Assembly: GCA_964457225.1 (NCBI GenBank)
Contig: CAYWEM010000001.1
Location: forward strand, 1 to 64,000
Reading direction: 5' to 3'
DNA from: CAYWEM01 sp964457225
Lineage (GTDB): Bacteria > Acidobacteriota > Aminicenantia > UBA2199
Length of the DNA: 64,000 nt
This document shows positions 9,834-17,684 of the stretch, piece after piece. The translations under genes and the position numbers were made by a program. The first letter of the stretch is position 1, and every line of letters starts with the position of its first letter. The notes under the pieces were generated by a model, which made no database searches, was not told the origin of the DNA, and saw nothing but the letters and a program-made list of their open reading frames with translations.

Positions 9834-9899
9834 AATTCAATCCAGATTTAACTAAAAAGAACATGAATTGGCAGCCCTACGGGGATTGATGGCCGCCTG
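9834..9899. repeat. Truncated first copy of a 161-bp tandem repeat
   Basis: From about 9845 on, this stretch is identical to the start of the copies at 10000 and 10161: AT-rich arm, then TGGCAGCCCTACGGGGATT (the reverse complement of a tRNA-Glu 3' end) and GATGGCCGCCTG. The first 15 or so bases diverge. The copy is interrupted by the N run; about 95 further bases would complete the unit, close to the 100 Ns inserted. Confidence 0.85.
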
Positions 9900-9999
9900 N
9901 NNNNNNNNNNNNNNNNNNNNNNNNNNNNNNNNNNNNNNNNNNNNNNNNNNNNNNNNNNNNNNNNNNNNNNNNNNNNNNNNNNNNNNNNNNNNNNNNNNN
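9900..9999. other. Assembly gap (100 N)
   Basis: Exactly one hundred undetermined bases, the usual scaffold-gap placeholder. It falls inside the tandem repeat, so the true number of units is unknown. Confidence 0.99.
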
Positions 10000-10160
10000 A
10001 ATTCTAACTTGGATTTAACTAAAAAGAACATGAATTGGCAGCCCTACGGGGATTGATGGCCGCCTGCCGACGGCCACCCTGCGGGCGGTTCACTTCGTTC
10101 ACCGTCCTGATTCGCCCAGGCGAATCAGTCGAACCCCGTGACTCGGGGTTCTCATCCCCG
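10000..10160. repeat. Complete 161-bp repeat unit with three hairpins and a tRNA-Glu tail
   Basis: The unit repeats at a 161-base step (next copy begins at 10161). It holds an AT-rich arm, 19 bases equal to the tRNA-Glu 3' end plus half of its T arm, and three perfect inverted repeats: TGGCCG/CGGCCA (10057-10076), TGATTCGCC/GGCGAATCA around a 2-base loop (10108-10127), and GAACCCCG/CGGGGTTC around a 5-base loop (10131-10151). The last arm reads GGGGTTCGA on the minus strand, like a tRNA T loop. No protein is encoded. Confidence 0.85.
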
Positions 10161-10215
10161 AATTCTAACTTGGATTTAACTAAAAAGAACATGAATTGGC
10201 AGCCCTACGGGGATT
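10161..10215. repeat. Third, partial repeat copy that merges into tRNA-Glu
   Basis: The first 55 bases repeat the unit at 10000 exactly; from 10216 the sequence continues as the intact tRNA-Glu gene instead of the hairpin segment. The shared boundary lies inside the T arm of the tRNA, so the tandem units look as though they were built on a copied tRNA end. Confidence 0.85.
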
Positions 10216-10271
10216 CGAACCCCGGTTTGATGACTGAGAATCACCCGTCCTAACCCCTAGACGATAGGGCC
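10197..10271 (-). tRNA. tRNA-Glu (anticodon CUC)
   Basis: Folds as a complete cloverleaf with encoded CCA. Acceptor arm GGCCCTA pairs with TAGGGCT (one G-T), the D arm is of the GTCTAGGGGTTAGGAC type typical of glutamate tRNAs, the anticodon stem is GGTGA/TCATC with loop TTCTCAG (anticodon CTC), and the T arm is CGGGG TTCGAAT CCCCG. Only about 32 bases separate it from the upstream tRNA-Gln, so the two are probably co-transcribed. Confidence 0.96.
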
Positions 10272-10303
10272 CCAACTCTATGCTAACCCCGGTTGGGGAG
10301 AAG

Positions 10304-10377
10304 TGGCTGGGAAGCAGGGACTCGAACCCCAATTCTATGATCCAGAGTCATATGTCCTACCATTAGACGACTTCCCA
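10304..10377 (-). tRNA. tRNA-Gln (anticodon CUG)
   Basis: Cloverleaf with encoded CCA: acceptor TGGGAAG/CTTCCCA, D arm TCTAATGGTAGGA, anticodon loop CTCTGGA giving anticodon CTG, T loop TTCGAGT. It is the first tRNA of a two-tRNA unit (Gln then Glu) transcribed on the minus strand. Confidence 0.96.
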
Positions 10378-10386
10378 ACAAGGAGG

Positions 10387-10415
10387 ATTTTAACAAAGAA
10401 GGTACTGCTTGTCAA
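10387..10415 (-). promoter_or_regulatory. Strong sigma70-type promoter of the tRNA pair
   Basis: Minus strand TTGACA (10410-10415), exact 17-base spacer, TAAAAT (10387-10392). The -35 box overlaps the stop codon (10412-10414) of the upstream response-regulator gene. The predicted start, near 10380, is only a few bases before the mature tRNA-Gln 5' end. Confidence 0.8.
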
Positions 10416-10780
10416 CCGGGCAGGCAGTCGGCGATGGCGGCCAGAAGCTCGCTCTTTTTGAACGGCTTCATCAGGGCCTGGCAGGCTCCCAGTTCCCGGG
10501 CGCATTGCAGGTAAACTTCCGGCCCGATCCGGCCGCCGCCGGAAACGGCGATGATCTTGACCCCGGGATTGATTTTTTTCAGGTCCATAATGGTTTCAAT
10601 GCCTTCCTTTTCAGGCATCACCAGGTCGGTTATCACCAGGTCGAAACTGTCCTTCTTGTATATCCTCAGGCCCTCACTGCCATCTGCGGCCGCTGAAACC
10701 CTGTGTTTTTCACGCACCAGCATATCGGTCATCATGGCTCTGAAATTGGGGTCATCGTCAATGATCAGGATATCGGCCAT
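10412..10780 (-). CDS. Single-domain response regulator
   Basis: Receiver-only protein, 122 residues from the ATG at 10780 (MADILIIDDD), chosen because AGGAG lies eight bases upstream; a longer frame would add nine unconvincing residues. It has the acidic triplet IDDD, the phosphate-accepting Asp in VITDLVMPEKEG, a switch Ser in IIAVSGGG and Lys in LMKPFKKSE. There is no output domain. It follows the large CHASE hybrid kinase on the same strand after 147 bases and has its own promoter, so it may receive phosphate from that kinase; this pairing is inference. Confidence 0.9.
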   Translation of the reverse strand: MADILIIDDDPNFRAMMTDMLVREKHRVSAAADGSEGLRIYKKDSFDLVITDLVMPEKEGIETIMDLKKINPGVKIIAVSGGGRIGPEVYLQCARELGACQALMKPFKKSELLAAIADCLPG

Positions 10781-10811
10781 ATTCAACTCTCCTGTGCTGC
10801 ATAACAACTAC

Positions 10812-10840
10812 ATGATAATTAAAAATTTCCCGGATTTCAA
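10812..10840 (-). promoter_or_regulatory. Sigma70-type promoter of the single-domain regulator
   Basis: Minus strand TTGAAA (10835-10840), 17-base spacer, TATCAT (10812-10817). The predicted start lies about 25 bases upstream of the start codon, leaving room for the AGGAG ribosome site. Confidence 0.6.
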
Positions 10841-10927
10841 GTGCAGTAAGCCGGAAATTCTCTATTGCCCGTGGAAAGCTGAAATCATTGCGGTCCGAAT
10901 GTTCTTGTTTCTTGTATTCGAGACACC

Positions 10928-13900
10928 TCATGTTCCCGGGGCATCGAGGACCTGGCGTACAGCGACGGCCAGTTCGTGAACTGCAAACGGCTTCTGCAGC
11001 AGGGGCACCCCCTGCTCCAGCACGGCGCCCCGATCTATGGCCGAAGCAGGATACCCGGAAATGAAAAGCACGCGGATACCCGGATGAGTTTCCCTGACCA
11101 GCTCGAATAATTTCCGGCCGTTCATCTGCGGCATGATCACGTCACTGAGCAGCAAGTCGATTTTCCCCCGGTGCTGTTCAGCCATTTCCAGGGCCGCCGC
11201 GGGAAACTCCGCGGCCAATACCCGGTAACCGTATTTTTCCAGTATCGCCCGGGCCAAGTGCAGTATCTGTATCTCGTCTTCCACCAGGAGTACAGTTTCA
11301 GAGCCGCCCGCCGGCACTACCCCGGGAGTAGGATCGTCTGCCTCCTCTTCGGCTCCGGCTTCGGCGGGAAAGTAAATGTTGAAAACCGTCCCCTGCCCGG
11401 GCTCACTGTAAACCTTGATAAAACCGTCATTCTGGCGCACTATCCCGTAGACCGTGGCCAGGCCGAGCCCGGTTCCCTTGCCGACTTCCTTGGTGGTGAA
11501 AAAGGGTTCGAACAGGTGGGCCTGGACTTCCTTGTTCATACCCCGGCCGTTGTCACTGACAGTGAGGCGCAGGTATCGGCCCGGTTTCATTTCAGGCAGT
11601 AATTCACTGTGTTCTTCTGCAACCACCGTGTTGGCCGTTTCCAGGGTCACCACCCCCACGCCTTCAATGGCGTCGCGGGCGTTGACCGCCAAATTGGCCA
11701 GGATCTGGTCCACCTGGTGCGGATCCAGATTCACCTGCCAAGGTTTACTGCAGGGTTTCCAGACCAGGTCGATGTCTTCACCGATCAGGCGCCGCAGCAT
11801 GTTGAGCATGCCGCCGATGGTATCGTTCAGGTCTATCCTCCGCGGCGCTATGGTCTGCCTGCGGGCGAAGGCCAGCAACTGCCTGGTGAGTTCGGCCGAA
11901 TGCCGGGCCGCCTTCATGATTTCCTGCAGTTCGCGGGCCGCTTCATCCCCTGGATCAAGCCTGCTCATGGCTATTTCAGCATAGCCCAGGATGACTCCCA
12001 GCTTGTTGTTGAAATCGTGGGCCACACCGCCGGCCAGCCGCCCCACTGACTCCATTTTCTGGGCCTGCTGGAGCTGTTCCCTAAGTTTGGCTTTTTCTTC
12101 TTCGGCCTTTTTCCTGGCACTGACATCCTGGAACACGCAGTGGGTCTGCTTGAAAGCGCCGTCTTCGTCATAGGCCACCCGGCCGCTGAAGGCCATGGTT
12201 TTCCGGCCGCCGTCCGCGGTCAGCATGTCGAACTCCACTTCAACTCGCCCCTTGGTCTTGAAATAAGCAAATCTCTGCCGGAATAGTTCCTTTTGTTCAG
12301 GAACCAGGAAGTCGGCGAAACAGCGGCCGAGCACTTCGCCTCGGCTGTATCCGAGTAATTCAAGCCAGGTGTTGTTGACGATAAGCAGGTTGCCGTGGGC
12401 ATCGAGTGACTGGTAGGCGATCGGAGCCTGCTCGTACAGTTCCCGGTAGAGCATCTCAGCCTGCTGCAGTTCAGCTGTTCTCAGCGATACTTCCCGCTCC
12501 AGTACGGCCCGCCGGTTGCTCAGGAAAAGAATGAAAACGCTTATGAACAGCGAAAAGGCCGCGCCGATCAACGCCGTCAAACCTCCCAAGCGCAAGGGAT
12601 GAGCTGACAGCCAGCCGCCGTCTGGATGGAAGTGCAGGGCGTAAGTTTTTCCGAACACGAATACCGGCACTACCAGGCGCAACGAATCGTCAGCATTGTT
12701 CCAGCAGTCATCCCCGGAGTGCATCGGGGGAAAAGCAGTCAGATAAAAAGGTTTAGCGCCGTGCTGCAGTTGAAACAAGCCGGCGCTCAAACCGGATTCA
12801 AGGCTGCCGGCCCCGGTGAGAATTCTTTTCATCAGTTCTTCCAGCTGCAGGGCTACACCCACGAAACCTCGCTGACGTTTATTTCCGGCCGGCTGGAAAA
12901 CGAAAATCCCCCTGGGGTTTTCGGCAAGAGCAAAAAGGTTCAATGCATCGGTGGCCGCAACCAGCCCGGTGGCCCCGGCCTCATCCAGGGCCGCCCGCCT
13001 GACAGGTTCAGACCCCAGGTCATGGCCCAGGCCGGAAAGATGGGGTTCCAATGGGAAAATGTAACGGGCCGGGTAATACGAATCATCCGATTCGAGCTTC
13101 AATGGCTCACCAGGAGTTGCGGCCCGCCAGACCCGGTAAGAGGGCAAGCCTCCCTGACGTGCTTCCTGCTCGTGGGCACTCAACTCCGCAGCCGGGATCT
13201 TAGGCAGCCAAAGCCAGCCCCGGGCGCTGTTGTCGTGCATCAGGCGGCCCGCGAAACGGGCGAATTCATCCTGATCGATGAATTCACTGGCGGCAAAGTA
13301 ACTGGCCAGGTAGCCCAGGCGGGCCCGCATCTGCAGTAATTCCTGCACCAGGCCGTCGGCCTGAGCCCGGGCCAGCAGCAAAAAGCTCTCCTGCCGGCTG
13401 CGCTTTTCAAAAGCATCAACCGTCCGGGAGACGATCACGGTCAGGCCGAAGAGCATCAGGGCACAGATGAAAGCTTCTATGAAATGGTATTTCCGGCGTT
13501 TCGCCGGGGCCAGCTTTTCCCGCCAGCGCAGGAGCAAATATCCGCTCAGCAGCAATGTGAGCAAAACCAGGATTCCCAGACCGGCATTAGTTTCACTCCG
13601 TCGTATCTGTTGAAGCCAGGCACTGCCGTCCAGTTTCACGGCCAGCACCGCGTAAACCCGGCCGGCCCGCGGTTCTATCAGCGGGATGAAAGCAGATATC
13701 GAGGTATCACTTCCGCTTTTTTCAGGCAAGACAATCCGGGGCAAGCCCTGTTCAATAACCCGGTGAGGAATGTAGTTATGCGGCAGTGATGAACCCGGGG
13801 GCAATGCCTCCGGGTCTTCCGGTTCCAGGCTGTGTGGTCCGCTGAATACCAGGCCGTCACGCCGGGCGAGTACCATTGCTGAATTCCAGCCCATGGTGCC

Positions 13901-14146
13901 GGCCCAGGCCCGCAATTGTCGGCTCAGCCTCTGAAACTGAGGTTTTTCCGAATCATAAGCGTCAAAAGCCAGAGCATCAATCCTTTCCGGATTGATAGTC
14001 TGGGTCAGAGTGTTGAACTCCTGCGTGAGCTTCTCCATTTGCCGGGCCGTGATCTCCCTTTTGCTCAAGGCCCGGCTGGTTATGCCCACGGCCAGGACCA
14101 GGACCGCGGCCAGGATGAAAAAAATCCTCTGACTTTTTTCAGGCAT
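10928..14146 (-). CDS. CHASE-domain membrane hybrid histidine kinase (1072 aa)
   Basis: Large membrane sensor kinase. The N-terminal helix (about 7-25) is followed by an extracytoplasmic segment (about 26-185) and membrane helices at about 190-208 and 225-243. A CHASE domain (about 270-510) follows, with the ARGWLWLPKIP, YYPARYIFPLEP, GLGHDLGSEP and AALDEA signatures, then a further helix near 530-550. After these come a PAS domain (about 565-690), HisKA (GGVAHDFNNKLGVIL), an ATPase domain (NLAVNARDA, SDNGRGMNKE, GKGTGLGLATVYG) and a C-terminal receiver (LLSDVIMPQMNG). CHASE domains sense small extracellular ligands; the ligand here is unknown. It starts 30 bases after the peptidase gene, so possibly the same transcript. 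Confidence 0.92.
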   Translation of the reverse strand: MPEKSQRIFFILAAVLVLAVGITSRALSKREITARQMEKLTQEFNTLTQTINPERIDALAFDAYDSEKPQFQRLSRQLRAWAGTMGWNSAMVLARRDGLVFSGPHSLEPEDPEALPPGSSLPHNYIPHRVIEQGLPRIVLPEKSGSDTSISAFIPLIEPRAGRVYAVLAVKLDGSAWLQQIRRSETNAGLGILVLLTLLLSGYLLLRWREKLAPAKRRKYHFIEAFICALMLFGLTVIVSRTVDAFEKRSRQESFLLLARAQADGLVQELLQMRARLGYLASYFAASEFIDQDEFARFAGRLMHDNSARGWLWLPKIPAAELSAHEQEARQGGLPSYRVWRAATPGEPLKLESDDSYYPARYIFPLEPHLSGLGHDLGSEPVRRAALDEAGATGLVAATDALNLFALAENPRGIFVFQPAGNKRQRGFVGVALQLEELMKRILTGAGSLESGLSAGLFQLQHGAKPFYLTAFPPMHSGDDCWNNADDSLRLVVPVFVFGKTYALHFHPDGGWLSAHPLRLGGLTALIGAAFSLFISVFILFLSNRRAVLEREVSLRTAELQQAEMLYRELYEQAPIAYQSLDAHGNLLIVNNTWLELLGYSRGEVLGRCFADFLVPEQKELFRQRFAYFKTKGRVEVEFDMLTADGGRKTMAFSGRVAYDEDGAFKQTHCVFQDVSARKKAEEEKAKLREQLQQAQKMESVGRLAGGVAHDFNNKLGVILGYAEIAMSRLDPGDEAARELQEIMKAARHSAELTRQLLAFARRQTIAPRRIDLNDTIGGMLNMLRRLIGEDIDLVWKPCSKPWQVNLDPHQVDQILANLAVNARDAIEGVGVVTLETANTVVAEEHSELLPEMKPGRYLRLTVSDNGRGMNKEVQAHLFEPFFTTKEVGKGTGLGLATVYGIVRQNDGFIKVYSEPGQGTVFNIYFPAEAGAEEEADDPTPGVVPAGGSETVLLVEDEIQILHLARAILEKYGYRVLAAEFPAAALEMAEQHRGKIDLLLSDVIMPQMNGRKLFELVRETHPGIRVLFISGYPASAIDRGAVLEQGVPLLQKPFAVHELAVAVRQVLDAPGT

Positions 14147-14176
14147 TCAGTATTCCCAGCCCCGGCCGGTCATGGA

Positions 14177-16333
14177 TCATTCCTGCAAGACCCGTCCCAG
14201 GAAGTGGCGGAACAGGAAATCGACGTTGGCGCGCTGAAAAGCGGCCGCCTTGGCTCCGCGGTAACCGTGTCTTTCCCCCGGGTAAAGCATCAACTCTATT
14301 TCCCGGCCCTGGTCAAGCAGCAGGTCGAGGAACTGCAGGCTGTTCTGCAGATGCACGTTATCGTCCAGGGTGCCGTGGGTCAGGCGTAATTTGCCTTTAA
14401 ACCTGTCCAAATAAGTGAAAACGGATGATTCCCGGTAACCTTCAGGATTTTCACGTGGCGTATCCATGTAGCGCTCCGTGTAAACCGAATCGTAGAGCCG
14501 CCAGTCCATCACCGGGAAATGGGATATGCCCAAGTGGAAGTCCTCGGCCTCTCTGGTCAGGGCCAGGGCGGCCACGTATCCTCCGTAGCTGCCTCCCTCG
14601 ATGCCGATTTTTTGACCGTCCACGAAAGGCATGTTCTTGACATGCCTGACTGCAACCTTGTAATCGTGCATTTCCCAGTATCCCAGGTTGCGATGCATGA
14701 AGTCCTGGCCCAGTTTGCCGAAATGCCCGGAACCGCGGTGATCGACCACCAGGACTATGATGCCCTCCTGGGCCAGGAAATGATGGCGGAAGCCGCGGTG
14801 GGAGTCGCTGACACTGGACGATCCAGGTCCGCCGTAAACGCTGAGCAGAACGGGGTATTTGCGGTTTTCATCCAGGTCCGGCGGCAGGTACCAGACTGCC
14901 GGCAGGTTAAAGCCGTCCGGAGTCGGAATCGTCAGGCGTTCCACCTTGGCCAGCCTGTATTCAGCCAACTGAGGAGCGGCGCTGTCACCCAGGCTGCGTA
15001 CCAGCCGACCGTCATTGCGGTGCAGGTCAAGCCTCGGCGGTCGGCTTAACGCGGAATGGCGGTCCAGGTAAAAAGAAGCGGCCCGGGAAAAAGTCAGGCC
15101 GTGAGTTCCGGGGGCAGTGCTCAATTGCCGCAATCCCCGCCCCTGCAGGTCAACCCGGAACAACTGGGTTTCAAGGCTGTCCCCGCGGCCGGCGGCGCTG
15201 AAATAAACCAGGCCGCGGTCCTGATCGACATGATCTATAGCCTTTACCGTCCAGTTTTCCGGGGTCAGGGATTGAATGCTTCCATCCTTTTTCACGCGGT
15301 AAAGCCTGTCCCAGCCGTCACGCGAGCTGCGAAGCAGCAGTCCTTCATCCAGCAGCTGCAGATCGCGGGCTCCGAAGAAATCAACCCAGGTTTTCTGCTT
15401 TTCCTGGTAAACCACCCTGGGCGCTTCGACGGAAGTACAATCCCAGGCCAGGATGCGAAGATGATCCTGTCCGCGATTCAGCCACTGGAAAAGAATTGTT
15501 TTGGAATCCTCCACCCAGGCCGGGAAAGCCAGGTAATGCTCTGTTTCATCCTGAAATGGAATCCAGTCGAGTTTCCCGCTATTCGCATCGACCACTCCCA
15601 GTTTGACCCTGGGGTTGGGATAACCCGGTTTGGGATAGTGGGTCTGCTCCAGGGAACCGTAATCTCCCTTCGAGTCGTAAATGGAGAACAGAGGTACTTC
15701 CTGCTGGTCGAATCTCATGAAGACTATACGCCGGCTGTCAGGGCTCCACCAAAAGGCCCGGTATCTGCCGGCCCGGCCCAGGATTTCCTCGTAGTAAACC
15801 CAGGAGGCGTAACCGTTCAGCACGACATCACTGCCATCTGCGGTCAGGGCGCTGATTTTTTCAGCAGCCAGGTCCAACAGGAACAGGTTGCCCCTGCTGG
15901 TGAAAGCGACTTTATTGCCGTCCGGGGACAGGGTCGGGTTCTGCACCGGACCGGGAGCCTTGAATTCACGCAGGTTTCGACTTCCAGGATCGTAACAGCT
16001 GATCCGGTCATCCCGGCTGAAAACCAGGCGTGACCAATCCAGGCTGCGGTCAGCCGGGGCCAGCAGGTTGAAACCGGCCTGCTTGACCGCATCATGCTGG
16101 GACGCATCCAGCAAGATGCGACTGCGGCCGCTGAGTGCATCAATCCGCAAGATGCGGTTTTCAACTCGTTCCAGGTAGAAGCGGTCATCCAGCCAGCCGA
16201 TGATCGCGGGCAACGGTTTGGTAAGGGATTCCCCCTTCCCCAGGAAAGCCTGTTCAAAACTGAGTCGTTTATCAGCGGCAGATAGAGAGAAAACCAGGCA
16301 TGACAAGAATAAAACGCTTGTTTTTATTTTCAA
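14177..16333 (-). CDS. Exported dipeptidyl-peptidase IV-type serine exopeptidase
   Basis: Family S9B peptidase that would remove N-terminal dipeptides from peptides in the periplasm. A signal peptide (about 1-20) precedes an eight-bladed-propeller region (DPPIV N domain, about 60-470) containing the double-Glu motif YYEEILGRAGR that anchors the substrate amino end. The alpha/beta-hydrolase domain has Ser582 in GGSYGG, Asp657 in HGTLDDNVH and His689 in GERHGY. The TTG at 16333 is chosen because AGGAGG stands four bases before it and it puts the signal peptide at the very end; a longer frame adds 11 polar residues. Length 718 fits the family. Confidence 0.93.
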   Translation of the reverse strand: MKIKTSVLFLSCLVFSLSAADKRLSFEQAFLGKGESLTKPLPAIIGWLDDRFYLERVENRILRIDALSGRSRILLDASQHDAVKQAGFNLLAPADRSLDWSRLVFSRDDRISCYDPGSRNLREFKAPGPVQNPTLSPDGNKVAFTSRGNLFLLDLAAEKISALTADGSDVVLNGYASWVYYEEILGRAGRYRAFWWSPDSRRIVFMRFDQQEVPLFSIYDSKGDYGSLEQTHYPKPGYPNPRVKLGVVDANSGKLDWIPFQDETEHYLAFPAWVEDSKTILFQWLNRGQDHLRILAWDCTSVEAPRVVYQEKQKTWVDFFGARDLQLLDEGLLLRSSRDGWDRLYRVKKDGSIQSLTPENWTVKAIDHVDQDRGLVYFSAAGRGDSLETQLFRVDLQGRGLRQLSTAPGTHGLTFSRAASFYLDRHSALSRPPRLDLHRNDGRLVRSLGDSAAPQLAEYRLAKVERLTIPTPDGFNLPAVWYLPPDLDENRKYPVLLSVYGGPGSSSVSDSHRGFRHHFLAQEGIIVLVVDHRGSGHFGKLGQDFMHRNLGYWEMHDYKVAVRHVKNMPFVDGQKIGIEGGSYGGYVAALALTREAEDFHLGISHFPVMDWRLYDSVYTERYMDTPRENPEGYRESSVFTYLDRFKGKLRLTHGTLDDNVHLQNSLQFLDLLLDQGREIELMLYPGERHGYRGAKAAAFQRANVDFLFRHFLGRVLQE

Positions 16334-16372
16334 TAATCCTCCTGATTCGTTTTCCAAACGGCTCAAGCCGTT

Positions 16373-17650
16373 TCATATAACCGATCCGGCCGGGATTTCG
16401 TGGTTCTTGGGGATGATGACGATACCGTCCCTGATGTAATAGTTATCACCGTCATAGAATTGCAGGGACTTTTCATTGGTGATCAGCACGTGATTGCCTA
16501 TCCTGACGTTCTTGTCCAGGATGGCGTTGCGGATCACGCAATTGTAGCCGACTCCCAGGGGCAGGCGCCCGTAGGCTTTGTTTTTTTCGCGGTCAGCTGC
16601 GTTTTCATAATAATCGGCTCCCATCATGACCACTCTTTCCAGGTAAGAATTTGCCCTGATCGTGGAACGGATGCCGATGACCGAATTGGTGATCTTACTG
16701 CCTTCGATTATCGAGCCGTCAGAAATCAGGGAATAGTGAATATCGCAGTTTTCCACCTTGGAACCTGCCAGGAAACGCGGCCGGGTGAAAATCGGGTTGT
16801 CTTCGTCGTAGAAGTTGAACTTGGGCAGGGGATTGGCGAAGTCCAGGTTGGCATCGAAAAAAGAGTTGATGGTACCGATGTCCTCCCAGTAATCGTTGAA
16901 CACGTAGGCGAAAACCTTTCTTTCGGCCAGGGCGTCGGGAATCACCTGCTTGCCGAAATCGGACTTGTCGTTTTGCTCCAGCAATTCAACCAGGACATCT
17001 CGGTTGAATATGTAAATGCCCATCGAGGCTATGTAATTCAGGTTCTCCTGTTTGAGCCCCAGCAATTCGGCCGGAGTGTAAAGCAAGTCGAGTTCTTCCT
17101 GTTTTTGCGGTTTTTCTACGAATTCTACTATTTTTTGCCGCTCATCGATTTTCATGATGCCGAAATTGACCGCCTCGGTTCTTTCAACCGGTTTGACCGC
17201 AATGGTCACGTCCGCCCCCTTGCTGACATGCTGTTCCATGAACTCATGCAAATTGATGCGGTAGAGCTGGTCACCGGAAAGAATCACCACGTGGGACACG
17301 TTTTCCCGCTTGATGTAGAATAAATTCTTACGAACGGCATCGGCTGTCCCCTGGTACCAGTTGGCTCCGTCAATAGTCTGCTGAGCGGCCAGCAGGTTGA
17401 TAAACCCCTTGGAAAAGCCGTCGAATTTGTAGGCCAGCGAGATGTGATTGTTGAGCGAGGATGAATTAAACTGGGTCAGGACGTAAATCCTGCGCAGTCC
17501 CCAGTGCAGGCAGTTGGAAATGGGAATATCGATCAGCCTGAACTTGCCCCCGATCGGTACGGCCGGCTTTGACCGGTACTTGGTCAAAGGATAGAGTCTC
17601 TCCCCTTTACCGCCGCCCAGGATGACGGCCAGGGCGTCCTTGATGATCAT
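16373..17650 (-). CDS. glgC: Glucose-1-phosphate adenylyltransferase (GlgC)
   Basis: Makes ADP-glucose from glucose-1-phosphate and ATP, the committed step of bacterial glycogen synthesis. The N-terminal nucleotidyltransferase domain has GGGKGERLYPLT, RSKPAVPIGGKFRLID, QGTADAV and SGDQLYRI, and YWEDIGTINSFFDANL precedes a C-terminal left-handed beta-helix (about 300-420). Length 425 is normal. It lies 34 bases after the second cheA and 39 bases before the peptidase gene on the same strand, an unusual setting: no glgA or glgB is nearby. A GGGAGGG ribosome site precedes the ATG. Confidence 0.95.
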   Translation of the reverse strand: MIIKDALAVILGGGKGERLYPLTKYRSKPAVPIGGKFRLIDIPISNCLHWGLRRIYVLTQFNSSSLNNHISLAYKFDGFSKGFINLLAAQQTIDGANWYQGTADAVRKNLFYIKRENVSHVVILSGDQLYRINLHEFMEQHVSKGADVTIAVKPVERTEAVNFGIMKIDERQKIVEFVEKPQKQEELDLLYTPAELLGLKQENLNYIASMGIYIFNRDVLVELLEQNDKSDFGKQVIPDALAERKVFAYVFNDYWEDIGTINSFFDANLDFANPLPKFNFYDEDNPIFTRPRFLAGSKVENCDIHYSLISDGSIIEGSKITNSVIGIRSTIRANSYLERVVMMGADYYENAADREKNKAYGRLPLGVGYNCVIRNAILDKNVRIGNHVLITNEKSLQFYDGDNYYIRDGIVIIPKNHEIPAGSVI

Positions 17651-17684
17651 CTTCCCTCCCTGTGTTCGCAGTGTTTAATGGCCA

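Noticed and set aside
9868..10253. Short frames in the repeat region, and a possible CRISPR array
   Set aside because: The frames run through Ns and tRNA sequence. The 161-bp units have no alternating repeat-spacer pattern, so this is a tandem repeat, not CRISPR.
15056..16033. Long plus-strand frame opposite the DPP-IV gene
   Set aside because: Shadow frame; the minus-strand protein has all catalytic motifs.
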